NCBI GenBank assembly: GCA_001430745.1
Contig: KQ482053.1
Location: 3,410-30,630, forward strand
Length of the DNA stretch: 27,221 nt
Reading direction: 5' to 3'
DNA from: Auxenochlorella pyrenoidosa
Taxonomy: Eukaryota > Chlorophyta > Trebouxiophyceae > Chlorellales > Chlorellaceae
The position numbers and the translations under genes are program-made. Shown one piece after another: positions 1 to 10,767 of the stretch; the stretch's first letter is position 1; each line of letters opens with the position of its first letter. The notes beneath the pieces are model-generated. The model worked only from the letters and a program-made list of their open reading frames with translations. It was not told where the DNA came from and did not search any database.

Positions 1-15
1 CAGCCAGGCGCGCAC

Positions 16-3000
16 CGTTGGGTCCGATGATGGCCACGCGCTCGCCCTTCTCCACCACCAGGTCGGCGTCCTTGAACAGCGTCCTGCCGTTGTAGCCGTG
101 GGTCAGGCCCTCGATGCGCACCGCCACCTGGCCCATCGACTCGACGGGCGGGAAGAAGAAGGCGCTGCGCGGGGGGGGGAAGAGCGGTGGCGGGCGCGCA
201 CACATTTGGGCAGGAGACCAATGTGCGCAAGCGAGGAGGGATCGCACAGGCTGGCAGCAGGAAGGAGGAGGCACGAGCGAAGCATGCACGAGCATGCGCT
301 GGCAGTGGGATCTGTCTCAGGCACACCAGTTCCAGGGCACACACCAAATGTGGCCCCTTGCCGCCTCACCGCTTCTTGGGCACAAACGGCTTCTCCACGT
401 ACGTCCCCTCCGCCTTGAGCCGCTCCAGCGTCTTCTCCGCGGTGCTAGCGCGACCAGAGTTGGCGCCTGCAGCCAGCCGCCGCATCATCTCCTCCTGCGC
501 ATAGGCAGCCGCGCGCAGCCGAGAGCTGCCGGTGAGCAGGCGCGTGCGAGTTGAGCGCTCGCAGCGACATACTGGCAGCCTCTGGGGGCACATGCAAAGG
601 CAGACCGGCAAAGGCAAGGAGCGGCAATGGCAGGTGGGGAGGCGCAGGATGCCGCATGCACTGTGGCCGGCAAGCGGAGCTGAAGAGGCATACAAGCCAC
701 GCACCTGCCGCGCAATCTCCTTCTGCTGCTTCTCCCACGCCACCCACTGCTGCGCCGACCGCTCCTCCTTCTGCTTGACATACTCGGTGTAGTTGCCTGC
801 GAGGTGGGGGGGACGAGAAGCAGCCAGGCCCGTCAGGGGCAAGCAGCAACCTACAGGGGTCGCAGGCAGTGTGGTCGGCGGTACGGCCTGCAAACAGCAG
901 CGCGGCAACGACAGAGCAAAGGAGGACGGTATACGTGGGTCCTGCTGTGCCCCCTTGTCCTCCCCGTCACCATGCACAACTGTTGCCTGGGCAGAGCCAG
1001 CACAGCCCTGCCCCAGCCGCCCGGGCCGTCCTCAACAAGCGGTTCCCTGCAGGCTCGGCGCCACTGCGCTGTGAAGGCACACACGCTGGCACGCAGCCAG
1101 GCCTTGCCGCCTCACCCTTGTAGGTGGTGGCCACCCCGCGCTCCGTCTCCACCACCTTGGTGCACAGCTGGTCCAGGAACTCTCGGTCGTGGGACACGAT
1201 GACCATGGGGATCTCCTGCTGCTTCAGGTAGCCTGCGAGGGGGGAGGGCGGCGGGCGGGATGTGAGCGGCCAACCACAGCAGCAACCGCGAGGGGCATCA
1301 CGTGCGACTGGCATGCCCAGGCCGTCTGCCTGCGCGACGCCCAGCCGCGAGCTTGCGGGGCAGCCTCCCAGGCATCAGCACGGCCCCAGGACATCGATGC
1401 CACCCAGCAGACAGGTCCAACCCTCAGCCGCTGCGCAGCGCTTCCGCGGCTGCGCCTCTCCCCACCCCCTCCTTCCTACCCACCCTCAAGCCACTCAATG
1501 GCGTCCAGGTCCAGGTGGTTGGTGGGCTCGTCCAGCAGCAGGAGGTCGGGGTCCTGGGGGCAGGGGGGAGGGTGAAGAGGGAAGGGTAAGTGGGGCGTGT
1601 GGGCGCGGGGGCCGCGGGGCATGTGTGGGCGCGAGCTCGGGGGTAGCACGCCTCAGCAGGGCACCAGTGCCAGGACGGATTGGGAGCGCAAGCGGTTGCG
1701 GGCAACCGACTTGCGCCAGGGAGTGCACATGGAGGCAGCGCCAGCCTGCCTGCTGACCCCTCGTCGTCAGAATGTCCTCTGCCCTTGTCTCAGCTGCCCA
1801 CCTCCGCTGCTGTGCTCCCTGCTGCCTCCGCCCTTCTCTCCCTGACGCGCCCCCAGCCCCTCACACACACACACGCACCTTGAGCAGGATCTTGCCCAGG
1901 CACATGCGCATCTGCCAGCCCCCCGAGTAGGAGGCCACCAGCCGGTCATTGTCCTCGGGGCCAAAGCCCAGCTCCGGCATCATCTGCCGGGGGGGGCAGG
2001 CAGCAGTTGGGCTGGTGGGCGGCAGGTAGGGAGCGAGGAGGCAGCAGGACATGCAGGCAGACCCGACCCCCTGGGGCCAGACCTCCCGCTCATGCAGCAG
2101 TCCAAACTGGGCAGCATCGGCAGAGGTTCGACCAGCAAGAACGGCGGCGCCAAGCATGCCTGGCTGTTCTCATGAGCTGCCTGCTCACAGGTCTGCCCTG
2201 CCGTGCCTGTGCAGCCCGGTCGCCCCACCTGGTCGATCTTCTTGTCAATCAGCGCCACGTCCAGGTCCTGGCTCTGGTTGGTCAGCTCCTGCAGCTCGTC
2301 CAGCAGCTGCAGGCAGGAGAAGAGAGAAGGAAGGGAGGGCGACAGGGCTGGGTGGGCTGGCAGCGGACTTTCTCGTGGTGGCCGCCTCGGCCCAGCTCCG
2401 CCCAGCGGCCCGCTACGGCGCTTTTGCAGCCACCTGCATGCACTTCATCATCTGTTATATGCTCGATCCAGTGCTGATGCAAGGCAGTATTGTAGACACT
2501 TGCATGCCACCCAGGCTGGCACGGGCTAGGCACGGCCCGCTCGCGGCCGCTTACCCTTTCCCCGCACCACCCTCGGCCCCTCACCTCAGCCATGCGGTCC
2601 ATGTCCTCCCCCACAGACTCCAGCTCCTTCTGAATCGCCTCCTGACGCGCCACATTCTGCACGGGACACAGGCGGGCGGTTGGCATGAGGCGCCATGAGG
2701 GTACGTTGCATGAGGGGATGCTGCCAGCACAGTGCGTCAACACCAGCCTGCTTGCATGCGCAGCCAATTAGTCGCCACTCTCGTCGCTGCCACACTCTGG
2801 AGGCGAAGATGCAGCCCCGGCACGACCGCCACGCCTGACGCAGACAACATCATCGCCAGCAGCAGTCAGGTGACCAGCAGCAGCGGATGCGTGGCGACGC
2901 TGCATCGCCACCTGCCGGTGCAGGCACGAACGGCCTTCTGCCAGCAGCGGGCCCAGCGGGCGCCAACATGTGCACACGGAACAAGCGCAGCTCGACTCAC

Positions 3001-4199
3001 CGTGACCTGGTCGCCAAATGCCGACATGAACTCCTCGCGCACAGTGCGGCTGGGCTCCACATCAAACTCCTGCGCACAGCATGCGGGTGAGGTCCGCGGT
3101 CAGGCAGGATGGCCAAGCGGGGCGCAGAGTGTGTGGGGGGGGGGCGGCGGGGGCGGCCGGGCAGCCAGGCAGGCATACAGAGCGCGGCAGGCATCGCCTT
3201 CTTGCACTGCTCCGCCCCCACAGCCCCCCTTTTTAATGTGGGAAAATGTACATCCGGGCCTGCCTCACACCTGCGTGAGGTAGGCGATCTTCATGTTCTC
3301 CTTGGCCTTGATCACCTCGCCGCTGTCGGGCGTCAGCTTGCCAATGATGATCTGCAGGGGGCGGGAGGGCATGGCGATGCACCGGCGCGACTTCAGGGCA
3401 CTGACGCTTCTTCTCACAGCAGGCCCCACAAATTCCCTCCGTAGGCATGTCCTGCTGGCCTGCAGGCCCGGCGTGTCTGGGCGCCCAGCGCCCCCCAGCT
3501 CCCGTGCCGCCACCCCGCCCACCTGCAGCTGCGTGGTCTTGCCGGCGCCGTTGACGCCCACCAGGCCCACGCGCTCGCCCTTCTTCACATCCCAGCTGAT
3601 GTCCTTGAGCACCTGTTGGTTCTTGAAGGTGATGGCCACCTGCGCGGGGGGAGGGTAGCAAGGCTGGGTGGGTGGGCAGGGTGTGCACACGTGCACCTCA
3701 TGCACCCTAATGCGCGAACGAGCCTGCAGACAGCAGCCACACGCGATCTCACATTCTCCAGCTTGATGCCGCTGCCGATACCCGAGGCGCCCGAACGGCC
3801 CTTGCCGGCGGGCTCGGCCGTGGCTGCAGCTGGCGCTTCCGGTGCTGCCGCACGCGCAACGACGCGGCAACACCGCTCGCGGCGGGGCGACGGCAAGGCG
3901 GCGTGCTGCTGGTGCCGCACGCCAGCAGAACTAGCGAGCAGACTCTGAGGCAGCCTGCACAGAGAGGCAGACCAAAGACAGGAGCGCTGTGGGATGGCAG
4001 GACTCGCTGTGGGGCTGCCGCCGCTGGCGGCGGCTGCAGGCGGCGCCGGCGCCAAGCGACCACCACCAAAGCCGCACATTCTGACGCCACCAACGCACCT
4101 CTGAGAAGTCCATGACGCCACGGCGGGCTGTGCTTGGGGCCGGGAGTGCCCTGCCAGTCGCGCAGAGGCAGCCACGGCGAGAGCAGACACTGCCGCCAT
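16..4199 (-). CDS. Plastid-type ABC-F ATPase (ABCF5/ABCF2-like), 3' part outside the window
   Basis: Thirteen exons join in phase: 4199-4099, 3954-3753, 3639-3523, 3351-3271, 3069-3001, 2656-2585, 2306-2229, 1983-1879, 1553-1484, 1232-1116, 796-705, 494-370 and 164-16. They give about 459 residues. An Ala/Arg-rich N-terminus of about 80 residues resembles a chloroplast transit peptide. NBD1 follows: Walker [10 protein letters not shown] (residues 129-137), signature [10 protein letters not shown] (258-267), Walker [15 protein letters not shown] (279-292) and the IVSHDREF H-loop. Next come the ABC-F linker ([21 protein letters not shown]) and the start of NBD2, IIGPNG. ABC-F proteins have two ABC domains, no membrane segments, and act on ribosomes; a plastid translation role is inferred. 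The sequence closely follows plant ABCF5/ABCF2. The start at 4199 (GCGACATGG) is preferred over an in-frame upstream ATG at 4316. The last exon stops inside NBD2 Walker A at a GTGCGC donor, so the gene continues to the left. Confidence 0.93.
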
Positions 4200-4683
4200 G
4201 TCGCTGCTGTAAACGCTGAAAGTCTCGCAGGTAAATACTAGGAGAGCCCTACACACCGGGCTCCGCGGCCCAAAAAAGAGAGAACAGTCGCTGGCGCAAA
4301 ACAGCGCAGTGGCCACGGGCGCTGTGCGTGCAGTAGGATCGCGGGTGTTCGCCGTTTATACATGTCAGCATGCGGGCGCACAAGCAGAGGATGTGCATGC
4401 TGCGTCGCGCTGCGGGCGGCGGCGGCTGGCGGCAGACAGCAATCGGGGCTGATGGTGCAGTACTGCATGCTTCACCACTAAGATGGCTTTTACTCATAAG
4501 CCAGCGCGTCCAAGGGCCTTGAACAACCAGTGCTGCAGAGCAGTCTACGCAAGCAGCAGATGATCAAGTTGCTCCGCCGCTGAGCATGCCCTGCCCACTT
4601 AGTGTGAGCAGACTATCAGGGCCTGCAGCAGACACGACTGGCTGCCACATGACCACCTCGGGAGGTGATCAGAGCTCTCAGAA
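4200..4683. promoter_or_regulatory. Divergent intergenic/promoter region between ABC-F and the secreted 8-Cys protein
   Basis: This 484-base gap separates the start codons of two divergent genes, so it should hold both promoters and 5' UTRs. No conserved element can be named with confidence. Short AT-rich spots (GTTTATAC near 4355) stand out against the GC-rich surroundings. Confidence 0.45.
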
Positions 4684-5765
4684 ATGCAAAGCAGCTTCCT
4701 AAGCCTCTGCTTTATATTACTGCTGCTATCTGTTGGAGTGATGGCGGCCCCACAGGCGCAGGGTCAGTGCACTGCCCTGCTATGAAGCAGCTGCTTGCTC
4801 CTGCATCCTGCCGAGGTTGGCACTGGCACTCTTGCAGCCGCAGCCGTGCCTGCTGCCGCTGCCGCCGCCGCCGCCAGAACTGCATCATAGCCTTGAAGCC
4901 TCTCTGAGATCTCCAGCCCGAAACTTCTTAACGTTGTAGGAGCAGGCAGGGGTGACGCTCGGCAGGCCAACATGCTGCCACGGTGGCCACTGCGCCGGCG
5001 ACTGCAGCAGGGCGCTGCGGCCCCGGCACCGCCCGCCTCGGCATCGCCCCCAGCAGGGGAAGCCCCAGCCCTGATCTCGGCGCTGCTGGGCATCCAGGGC
5101 GACTTTGCAGCAACTGGCAGCCCAGCCCCTGCTGGCAGCCCACAGGCAGCGGCACCAGCAGCCACAGCTCCACCTGCCGACGGGGGCGCAGCAGCGGCGG
5201 CTCCCACCCCAGCAGCAGCTGGTGCAGCTGCGGCCAGCCCAAGCCCCGTCCAGGTGCCCTGCACCGACCCTTCGCTGCTCACCCAGACCATGACCACGTT
5301 CTGCAAGCTGCAGTCGCTGGACCAGCTGGCGGCGCTGGACCAGGCAGCGGTGCAGGCGTGCTGCCGGCTGACCAGCGCCACGCTGCAGCGCGGCTGCTGG
5401 GACCCCTGCGCGCCGCCGCCGGCGGTGTTGACAGACGTGATTGTGAGCGCTGCCGTGGCGCCGCGGACGCAGCGTGCATCGCATGATGCCAACAGAGCTG
5501 CAGCAGCAGGGACCTTGATAACTGCACACGCTGTGCGGCGTCAGCGCCAGCTGCAGTATGACAATTTGCTAAGTCTGCGTGGCGGCTGCCACATGCACCG
5601 GTCGTGACCTTCTGCCGCCACCGCCTCCCCGCCCAGCAGGGCGTCCTCAAGCTGTGGCGCAACATCTGCCTTGTCAGCGCAAGCATGACGTGCGGGGAAG
5701 GGCTGCCAGGGCCAGCGGCAGGCAACCCAGGCAGCATGCTCGCTGCTACTGCGCCTGCTGGTTGA
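4684..5765 (+). CDS. Small secreted protein with eight-cysteine C-terminal domain
   Basis: Proposed exons are 4684-4762, 4940-5442 and 5637 (or 5640)-5765, giving 235 or 236 residues. The first exon encodes a clear signal peptide: a short N-region, the hydrophobic run FLSLCFILLLLSVGVM, then AAPQAQ. About 80 residues of Ala/Pro-rich low complexity follow. The C-terminal domain has the spacing C-x13-C-x18-CC-x10-C-x3-C-x21-C-x7-C. Eight cysteines with one central CC pair recall the plant lipid-transfer/2S-albumin motif, but that family has CxC, not CxxxC, so only a general resemblance is claimed. The domain is split by the 5443 intron (donor GTGAGC), and the last exon adds cysteines 7 and 8. 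The first intron acceptor is uncertain: 4940, 4946 and 4949 all keep frame. An extracellular or cell-wall location is inferred. The function is unknown. Confidence 0.72.
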
Positions 5766-5950
5766 GCAGGGGCAAGCGCTGCATCGCCATCACAGCTGTG
5801 AGACCCCGACGACAACAGCAACGTGATTACAGAAACACGCAGTACCGCCCTTGATGCTCCCCGCCCCTGGGTGGCTGCCTGACGCTGCCTTACTTGCAAT
5901 CGCTGCCTCTCAAGTGCCCCATCACCTTCCATTGACGTGCTTTCGGGGGG

Positions 5951-5955
5951 TTACA
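5951..5955 (-). terminator. TGTAA polyadenylation signal of the ZNHIT3-like gene
   Basis: TGTAA on the minus strand lies about 80 bases past the TAG of the minus-strand gene ending at 6036. TGTAA is the usual chlorophyte 3'-end signal. It sits within the 270-base gap shared with the convergent gene ending at 5765, so the two 3' UTRs probably overlap. Confidence 0.7.
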
Positions 5956-6035
5956 CATGGACTGCATGATGCTAGCGCCACTTGCAAGCATCACCAACGC
6001 GCTTGGCTGGCCGGCATCGGCTGCTGCTGGCAATG

Positions 6036-7440
6036 CTAGGCAGACGGCTCCGGAGCCACAACTGCCAGCACCTGCATGAAAGAAGCGTGGCGGCACGTTT
6101 CGGCCAGCTCAGCAGACGGCAGGGGCCAAGACGAGCGCACAGAGCAGCCTAGCAGCCACCCCAAGTGTGCAACCAGCTGCACTCTGGCCGCTGTGCACCC
6201 GGCAGGTCGCAGCGCCAGCCTGCCTGCCTAACAAACCTGCACCCCGGTCCCTCACCTTGTCCGCAAACTCTTTGAAGTTGGGAGCCTGCAGCGCTCGCAG
6301 CAGCGCCTGCGCAGGGAAGCCGAGATGAGGCGGTGCAGGGGGGGAGGGTTGCCACCCGCAATGCGTAGTGTTCCTTCCAAGCACTTGTGCAGCACAGCAG
6401 GGCCCAGACAACATCCTGGCGCAGACAGCTGCCAGCCCCAGCGGGCGCTGCAGGCCTGCAGGTGCCAGCGGCGGCGCACCCGCTCGCGGTCGGGCGCGCC
6501 GTCGACCTCGGCCACCACCTTTTGCAGCCGCTCGTCGCGCAGCATCCAGCGCAGCTCCTCGCTGTCGGCTGCGCACGCGCGGGGCAGCGGCGCCGGAGCA
6601 GGGCGGGGAGGAGGATCTGAGGGGGAGCATCTGACGCGTCGTGCATCGTATGCGCCCACAGGGGAGAAAATACAGATGGACGACCCGGGCAGAAGCGGGC
6701 AGGCAGGGACTGGCCGGCAGCAATCGCTGGGCCTCGAAAAAGTGAATCACAGCGCAGGCGCCCAGACCGCCCCCACACACACCATCCCCACCCCCCCATC
6801 ACCCCCCCTTCACGCCCTCACCAAGGGCCTGCAGCTGCTCCGTGGAAAGCCTGGCCGCGTCCTCCTCTTCCGGCAGCGGGGGCGCCGCCTGGGCGCGCTG
6901 CTCCCAGCGCTGCTCCTCCGGAGTGAACCGCACCAGCAGCTGCACCACCGCCAGCTGCGGCGCTGCCGCCGGCTGCTGCTGGCCGGCTGCGGGCGCTGCG
7001 GGCGCGGGCGGCTGGGCAGCCCCTGTGCCCGCCTGGCCGTCTAGCTGCCCCTGATCAGACGCTGCCGCTGCTGCTTCTGCGCTGCCCTGCTGCTGCTCCT
7101 GTGGGGCCGGTGGGTGCTCACCTGCCGGGGCCTCGTCTGCTGCCGCCCCACCAGCGGCTGCAGGCGCGCTGCCAGTGGCCTGGCCGTCTCCTGCTGCCGC
7201 CGTCGCCTGCTGCCGCTTCACGCTGCGCACCGTGCCCGACCAGGGCCCCCTGCTGAGCAGGCCTCGCTTGTCTGCGGGCACCAGGCCAACGGCAACGCCG
7301 TCGCGTGTGGCGCAGGCCAGCCGCCCGCCGTCTAGCTGCTGCAGGCACAGCGGGTCCCCTGCCTTGAGGGCAGCAGCGCCCTCCTGGAAGGCCGCCAGGC
7401 CCTCCAGACACAGGTCGAGCTTGCTGGGTGGGCCCGCCAT
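6036..7440 (-). CDS. ZNHIT3/Hit1 C-terminal-domain protein, no HIT zinc finger seen
   Basis: Exons are 7440-6822, 6568-6480, 6306-6256 and 6071-6036, giving 264 residues. The last ~60 residues (ADSEELRWMLRDERLQK, then RALLRALQAPNFKEFADKVL, then APEPSA) match the C-terminal domain of ZNHIT3/Hit1, which binds NUFIP/Rsa1 in box C/D snoRNP assembly. In ZNHIT3 this domain normally follows an N-terminal C4/HC HIT finger, which is absent here. Residues 1-80 instead form a compact segment (GDPLCLQQ, DGVAVGLVP, SGTVRSVKR) resembling a small beta domain of the HIRAN type (weak inference). An Ala/Gln/Pro-rich spacer of about 100 residues follows, then VVQLLVRFTPEEQ. The second exon was ended at CGG|GTGCGC because that join restores the family sequence. 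The ATG at 7440 lies just after a strong acceptor, implying a 5' UTR intron. A role in snoRNP assembly is inferred from the C-terminus only. Confidence 0.72.
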
Positions 7441-7443
7441 GGC

Positions 7444-7546
7444 CTGCAGCGTAGGGAGAGGGGTGTGCTTAGGGGACAAAAAGCGGCAGCGGAAGTGGCG
7501 GCGGTGGCAGCGGCGGTCTTGATGAGCGGCGGCGCATGGCGCGCAC
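7444..7546 (-). other. Probable 5' UTR intron of the ZNHIT3-like gene
   Basis: On the minus strand, CATCATCAG|GTGCGCG (donor at 7546) and CCCTACGCTGCAG|GCCATGG (acceptor ending at 7444) bound a 103-base intron, placing the start codon three bases into the second exon. The upstream UTR exon would lie in about 7547-7680. Confidence 0.55.
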
Positions 7547-7805
7547 CTGATGATGCTTGTACAAGCTATCGCAGCCCGACGAGAGCGCCACAGGAGCAGT
7601 GGGGCGACGAGCGGGAGATGCGTGAGGAGAGTCGGCTGTTTATGCGCGACAGAGGGGGGCGAGACCCTGGTTGAGCGTGGAATAGATGTAGAGTGCGATA
7701 CGAAAGCCGACAGTCCACCCGCAGCCGCACAGAGGAACCTGGCAGCGACGCACCCGGGAGCAGGCGCACAGCACGACAGCGGCAGTGCATGCGATGGTGG
7801 GGATC

Positions 7806-7810
7806 TTACA
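7806..7810 (-). terminator. TGTAA polyadenylation signal of the hydrolase gene
   Basis: TGTAA on the minus strand lies about 140 bases past the TGA at 7947. It also falls upstream of the inferred 5' UTR of the next minus-strand gene, marking a tight head-to-tail gene boundary. Confidence 0.6.
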
Positions 7811-7946
7811 AGGCCTCCATGAACCCCAAACCCCAACCCGAATAATACACTAGGTTATGCAGTTTAGACTCTCAAATGCCGATACACTCCATCACGCACG
7901 CTCTCGCAGCGGGCGCCACATCTGAACGGCATGCGCCCCAGCCACT

Positions 7947-10740
7947 TCACTGCTGCGGCTTTGACGTCGCAGTGCCCTTGCCAGCCGGCACGGCATGCAC
8001 CGCAATGCCGCGTGGCATGCTGCCGTCCCTGCATGCTTTGAAGCCAGCTGCCTCGCCCTTGCTCTTGATCTCAGGGGGGTCCATCGCACCCGCCAGGAAG
8101 GTGCGGAGCAGGCTGTTCACCAGCTCGGGCCTGGCACAGGGAAGCAAGGGGTAGAAGCGGTCGAGGGCTGAGCTGAACTGCAGGAAGGGCTGGGAGGCAG
8201 GCAGCGCAGTGTACGAGCCGCACCCAATGCATCCCCCCCGGCAATCGCCCCACCTGTCCTCCTGCGCCCAGTGGGAGCAGCCCTCCAGCCGCACCAGGCT
8301 GAGCTGCTCCACCAACTTCTCGCTTGCCTGCCGGAGCAAGCAGGGGGGGGGGGAGGTCCAGGTCAAGCCAGATCAAAGGATCACAATCCTGTACGGTACA
8401 CCCAGCACACGCACTGGCAGGTTACTGTGCTCGCGGGGCGGCCCTTCGAATTCGGCCCGCCGCCCCCCTGCCTGGTACATCTGCGGCAGCACAAAGCCGT
8501 CGTGCTCGGCGTACAGCAGCAGTGTGGGCGCGGTGACAGGGGTGTACAGCGGCCTGCAGCAAGGGTGGTGTGTGTGTGGGTGGGGGGGGGGCCGGCGTAT
8601 GGAGTACAGTGCGGTGCCGCTCAGCCTCAGCTTGCACGCATGCACCTAAAGCATGTGAGAGCCGACAGGCCTGCGGCTCTGGACCTTGACCACCAGCCCA
8701 TGCAGCACAAGCGCAAGCTCCCCCCGAACTCACTTGTCCAGGGCGGGCAGGTCCCACTTGGTGGCCGCCTGGAAGGCGGCCCGCACCCAGCCCAGCGCCG
8801 CTGTCAGCCGGCCGGGGCGTGCCAGCGCTGCCTTGTACCGCGCCAGGTCCTGCAGTACGGTACGAGGGGGAGGCCACGAACGCCCAGATATCGATGGTGT
8901 CTAGGGAGGGACGCGTCACCCGGCGCTGCCGGCAGTAAGGCCAGCGGACCTGCCAGCGGCAGCGCCCATCGTGCATAGCATGACGGCAGCAGGGGCAGAC
9001 AGCGTGCCTGCTCAGTGAAGGCGCCTGGGGTGAGGGCGCCCGTGGGCGCCTTGGTCAGCATCCTCTCCACCTCACTGAAGTCTGCGGGGCGGTGGGACCC
9101 CGGAGGTTAATCGATTACGGTCATCTCCTGAGGGACATGCTGCCTGGCAGGGATATGGCCCTGGCGGCTGTGCAATGGCGCGGGCAATGCATGGACACAG
9201 GCATCGTGCAACTGGCCGTACGATGCGTCCTCTCACTCACCACCGTGGCGCAGCATGGCCTCGGGCAGGCCAGAGAACTGGCAGAGCATGGAAAAGGCGC
9301 CCCTGCAGCAGCGGCGGCAGGTCCATGGCGGTGGTCGGGGAGTCAGGCTGGCGCCAGCTGGCAGACCGCAGCGTGCATAGCAGCCCGCCCTGTGGCAGAG
9401 ACCCCTCAAACTGCCACCGCACCCTTCCACCCCTGCCTACTTGTCGATCTGCTTGCGGTCAAAGCGCTGCGGGTCGTAGAAGGCGGCCGGGTGCGGGCAG
9501 CACAGCACCACCAGCCGCTCCACCAGCGCGGGGTGCACCGCCGCAAAGTGCCAGGCCACCGCGCCGCCCCAGCCGTGGCCGACCTGCAGCGATAGCAGTG
9601 GGATGCTCGGTGTGGGTTTGGAGGAGGTCGTCGTGTGTTCGCACTTCGTTCTTTATGGATGTGGACGCTGACAGTGGCAGGCTGGCCGGCCCCACCCCAC
9701 CAGGTGGCACTTGGTGTGGCCGGCTGCGGCGATGACGGCGGCCACGTCGGAACACAGCTTGTCCAGTGTGTAGGCGCCCACATCCTGGGGGGAGGGGTTG
9801 GGGGTTGGGGGCGTGGGAAGGGGCTTTGCAGCGCACAATGGAAGCTTGCACAGGTTGCGACTGTGACTGCGCCTGTGCACACCAGCGGGCAGCGTGGCAG
9901 GCTGTGCACAGGCATGCGGCCCAGCCCAGCCGTGCCTTGGGCGCGTCGCTGCCGCCAAAGCCGCGCAGGTCCAGGGTCACCACCTCGTACTGCCCGGCAA
10001 ACTCCTGCGCCGGCAGGGAAGCAGGGCAAGGGCGGCTGATCTGTCGAGATACTGCCCATCAGTGTGAGGGGCAGGAGCCGGGATCGGGCATGCCACCTGG
10101 CACCAGCTGCTGGCATCTGTCGCGTTGCACCACTTGCTTGAAACCCTGGGCCCATGCCCGCTCAGGGCCTGCACCTTGATCTGGTGGCGCCAGGCCGCCC
10201 AGGTCTCGGGGAACCCATGCAGCAGCACGAGCAGCGGCTTCCCGCTGCCCAGGCCGTGGGTGGCGGCGTGCAGCCTGGCACGGTGGGCAGGGGGCGGGAG
10301 GGGGCTCATGCACTGGCGCGGGCAAGCATTGTGAGCAGAGCAGGGGTGTCTACCAGGCAGCCGGGAAAAAAGCCCCTTGCTTCTTTCATCCAACTCACTT
10401 GATGCCACCGTTGTGCACTTCCAGGTGGGTCATGCCCGGCAGCGGGTCGGGGAAGGAGGCGGCAGAGCGGTCGACACGCCGGAAATAGCGCACAGGGCTG
10501 CAGGGGAGGGCGTGCAGACAGGGGAAGGCAAGCCTCCCGGAAGCATGGTGTGTGCAACGTCCGAGCGAGGAACGAGATGGGCAGGTTTTGATCAGTTGCA
10601 GCTGGCAGCAGCGAGAAAGAGCAGCGCATCGGTGGCGGCGACGCGCACTTGACGAGCATGCGCCCCGCCAGCTTGGCCGCGGCGCCCGCCCACAGCGGGG
10701 TGGCCAGGGTCATCAGGCCGCAAAAATGGAGACCTCCCAT
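7947..10740 (-). CDS. Epoxide-hydrolase-like alpha/beta hydrolase with lost catalytic residues
   Basis: Twelve exons: 10740-10649, 10497-10399, 10274-10175, 10004-9936, 9784-9701, 9583-9441, 9302-9241, 9081-9008, 8849-8734, 8553-8472, 8327-8254 and 8130-7947, giving 392 residues. The fold is that of EPHX4-like/soluble epoxide hydrolases: an N-terminal hydrophobic segment (residues 8-25), the HGFPETW oxyanion motif (83-89), TLDLRGFGGSDAP, then the nucleophile elbow, lid, LLLYAEHD acid strand and GCSHWAQEDRPELVN. The acid (D298) and histidine (H326) are kept. The elbow reads VGHGWGG, with Gly152 where the family has the nucleophilic Asp. The lid positions that normally hold Tyr read AFSMLCQF and GWVRA. 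The enzyme is therefore predicted not to hydrolyse epoxides. Introns after 9936, 9008 and 8472 use GC donors. Alternatively the tenth exon may end at 8415 (GTGCGT), adding 19 residues. The start at 10740 follows an in-frame TGA. Confidence 0.88.
8560..8612 (-). repeat. Intronic C-tract plus CA repeat before a 3' splice site
   Basis: Read on the minus strand, a run of C leads into a CA repeat, ACCACCC and then TTGCTGCAG, directly before the exon at 8553. The same order of elements occurs in introns at about 16860-17000 and 24845-24978. Confidence 0.55.
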
Positions 10741-10767
10741 GATTCAGGAAGCGCTTGGGAGTCTGCC

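Noticed and set aside
495..560. Alternative acceptor CAG|CTCTCGG for the twelfth ABC-F exon
   Set aside because: It puts the exon in the wrong frame. CAG|GAGGAG at 494 gives the conserved [13 protein letters not shown].
6420..6480. Extension of the second ZNHIT3-like exon to RRRWHLQ with a GC donor
   Set aside because: The GCCTGC that follows is a poor donor. Ending at the GTGCGC donor gives the expected family sequence RERALLRALQAP.
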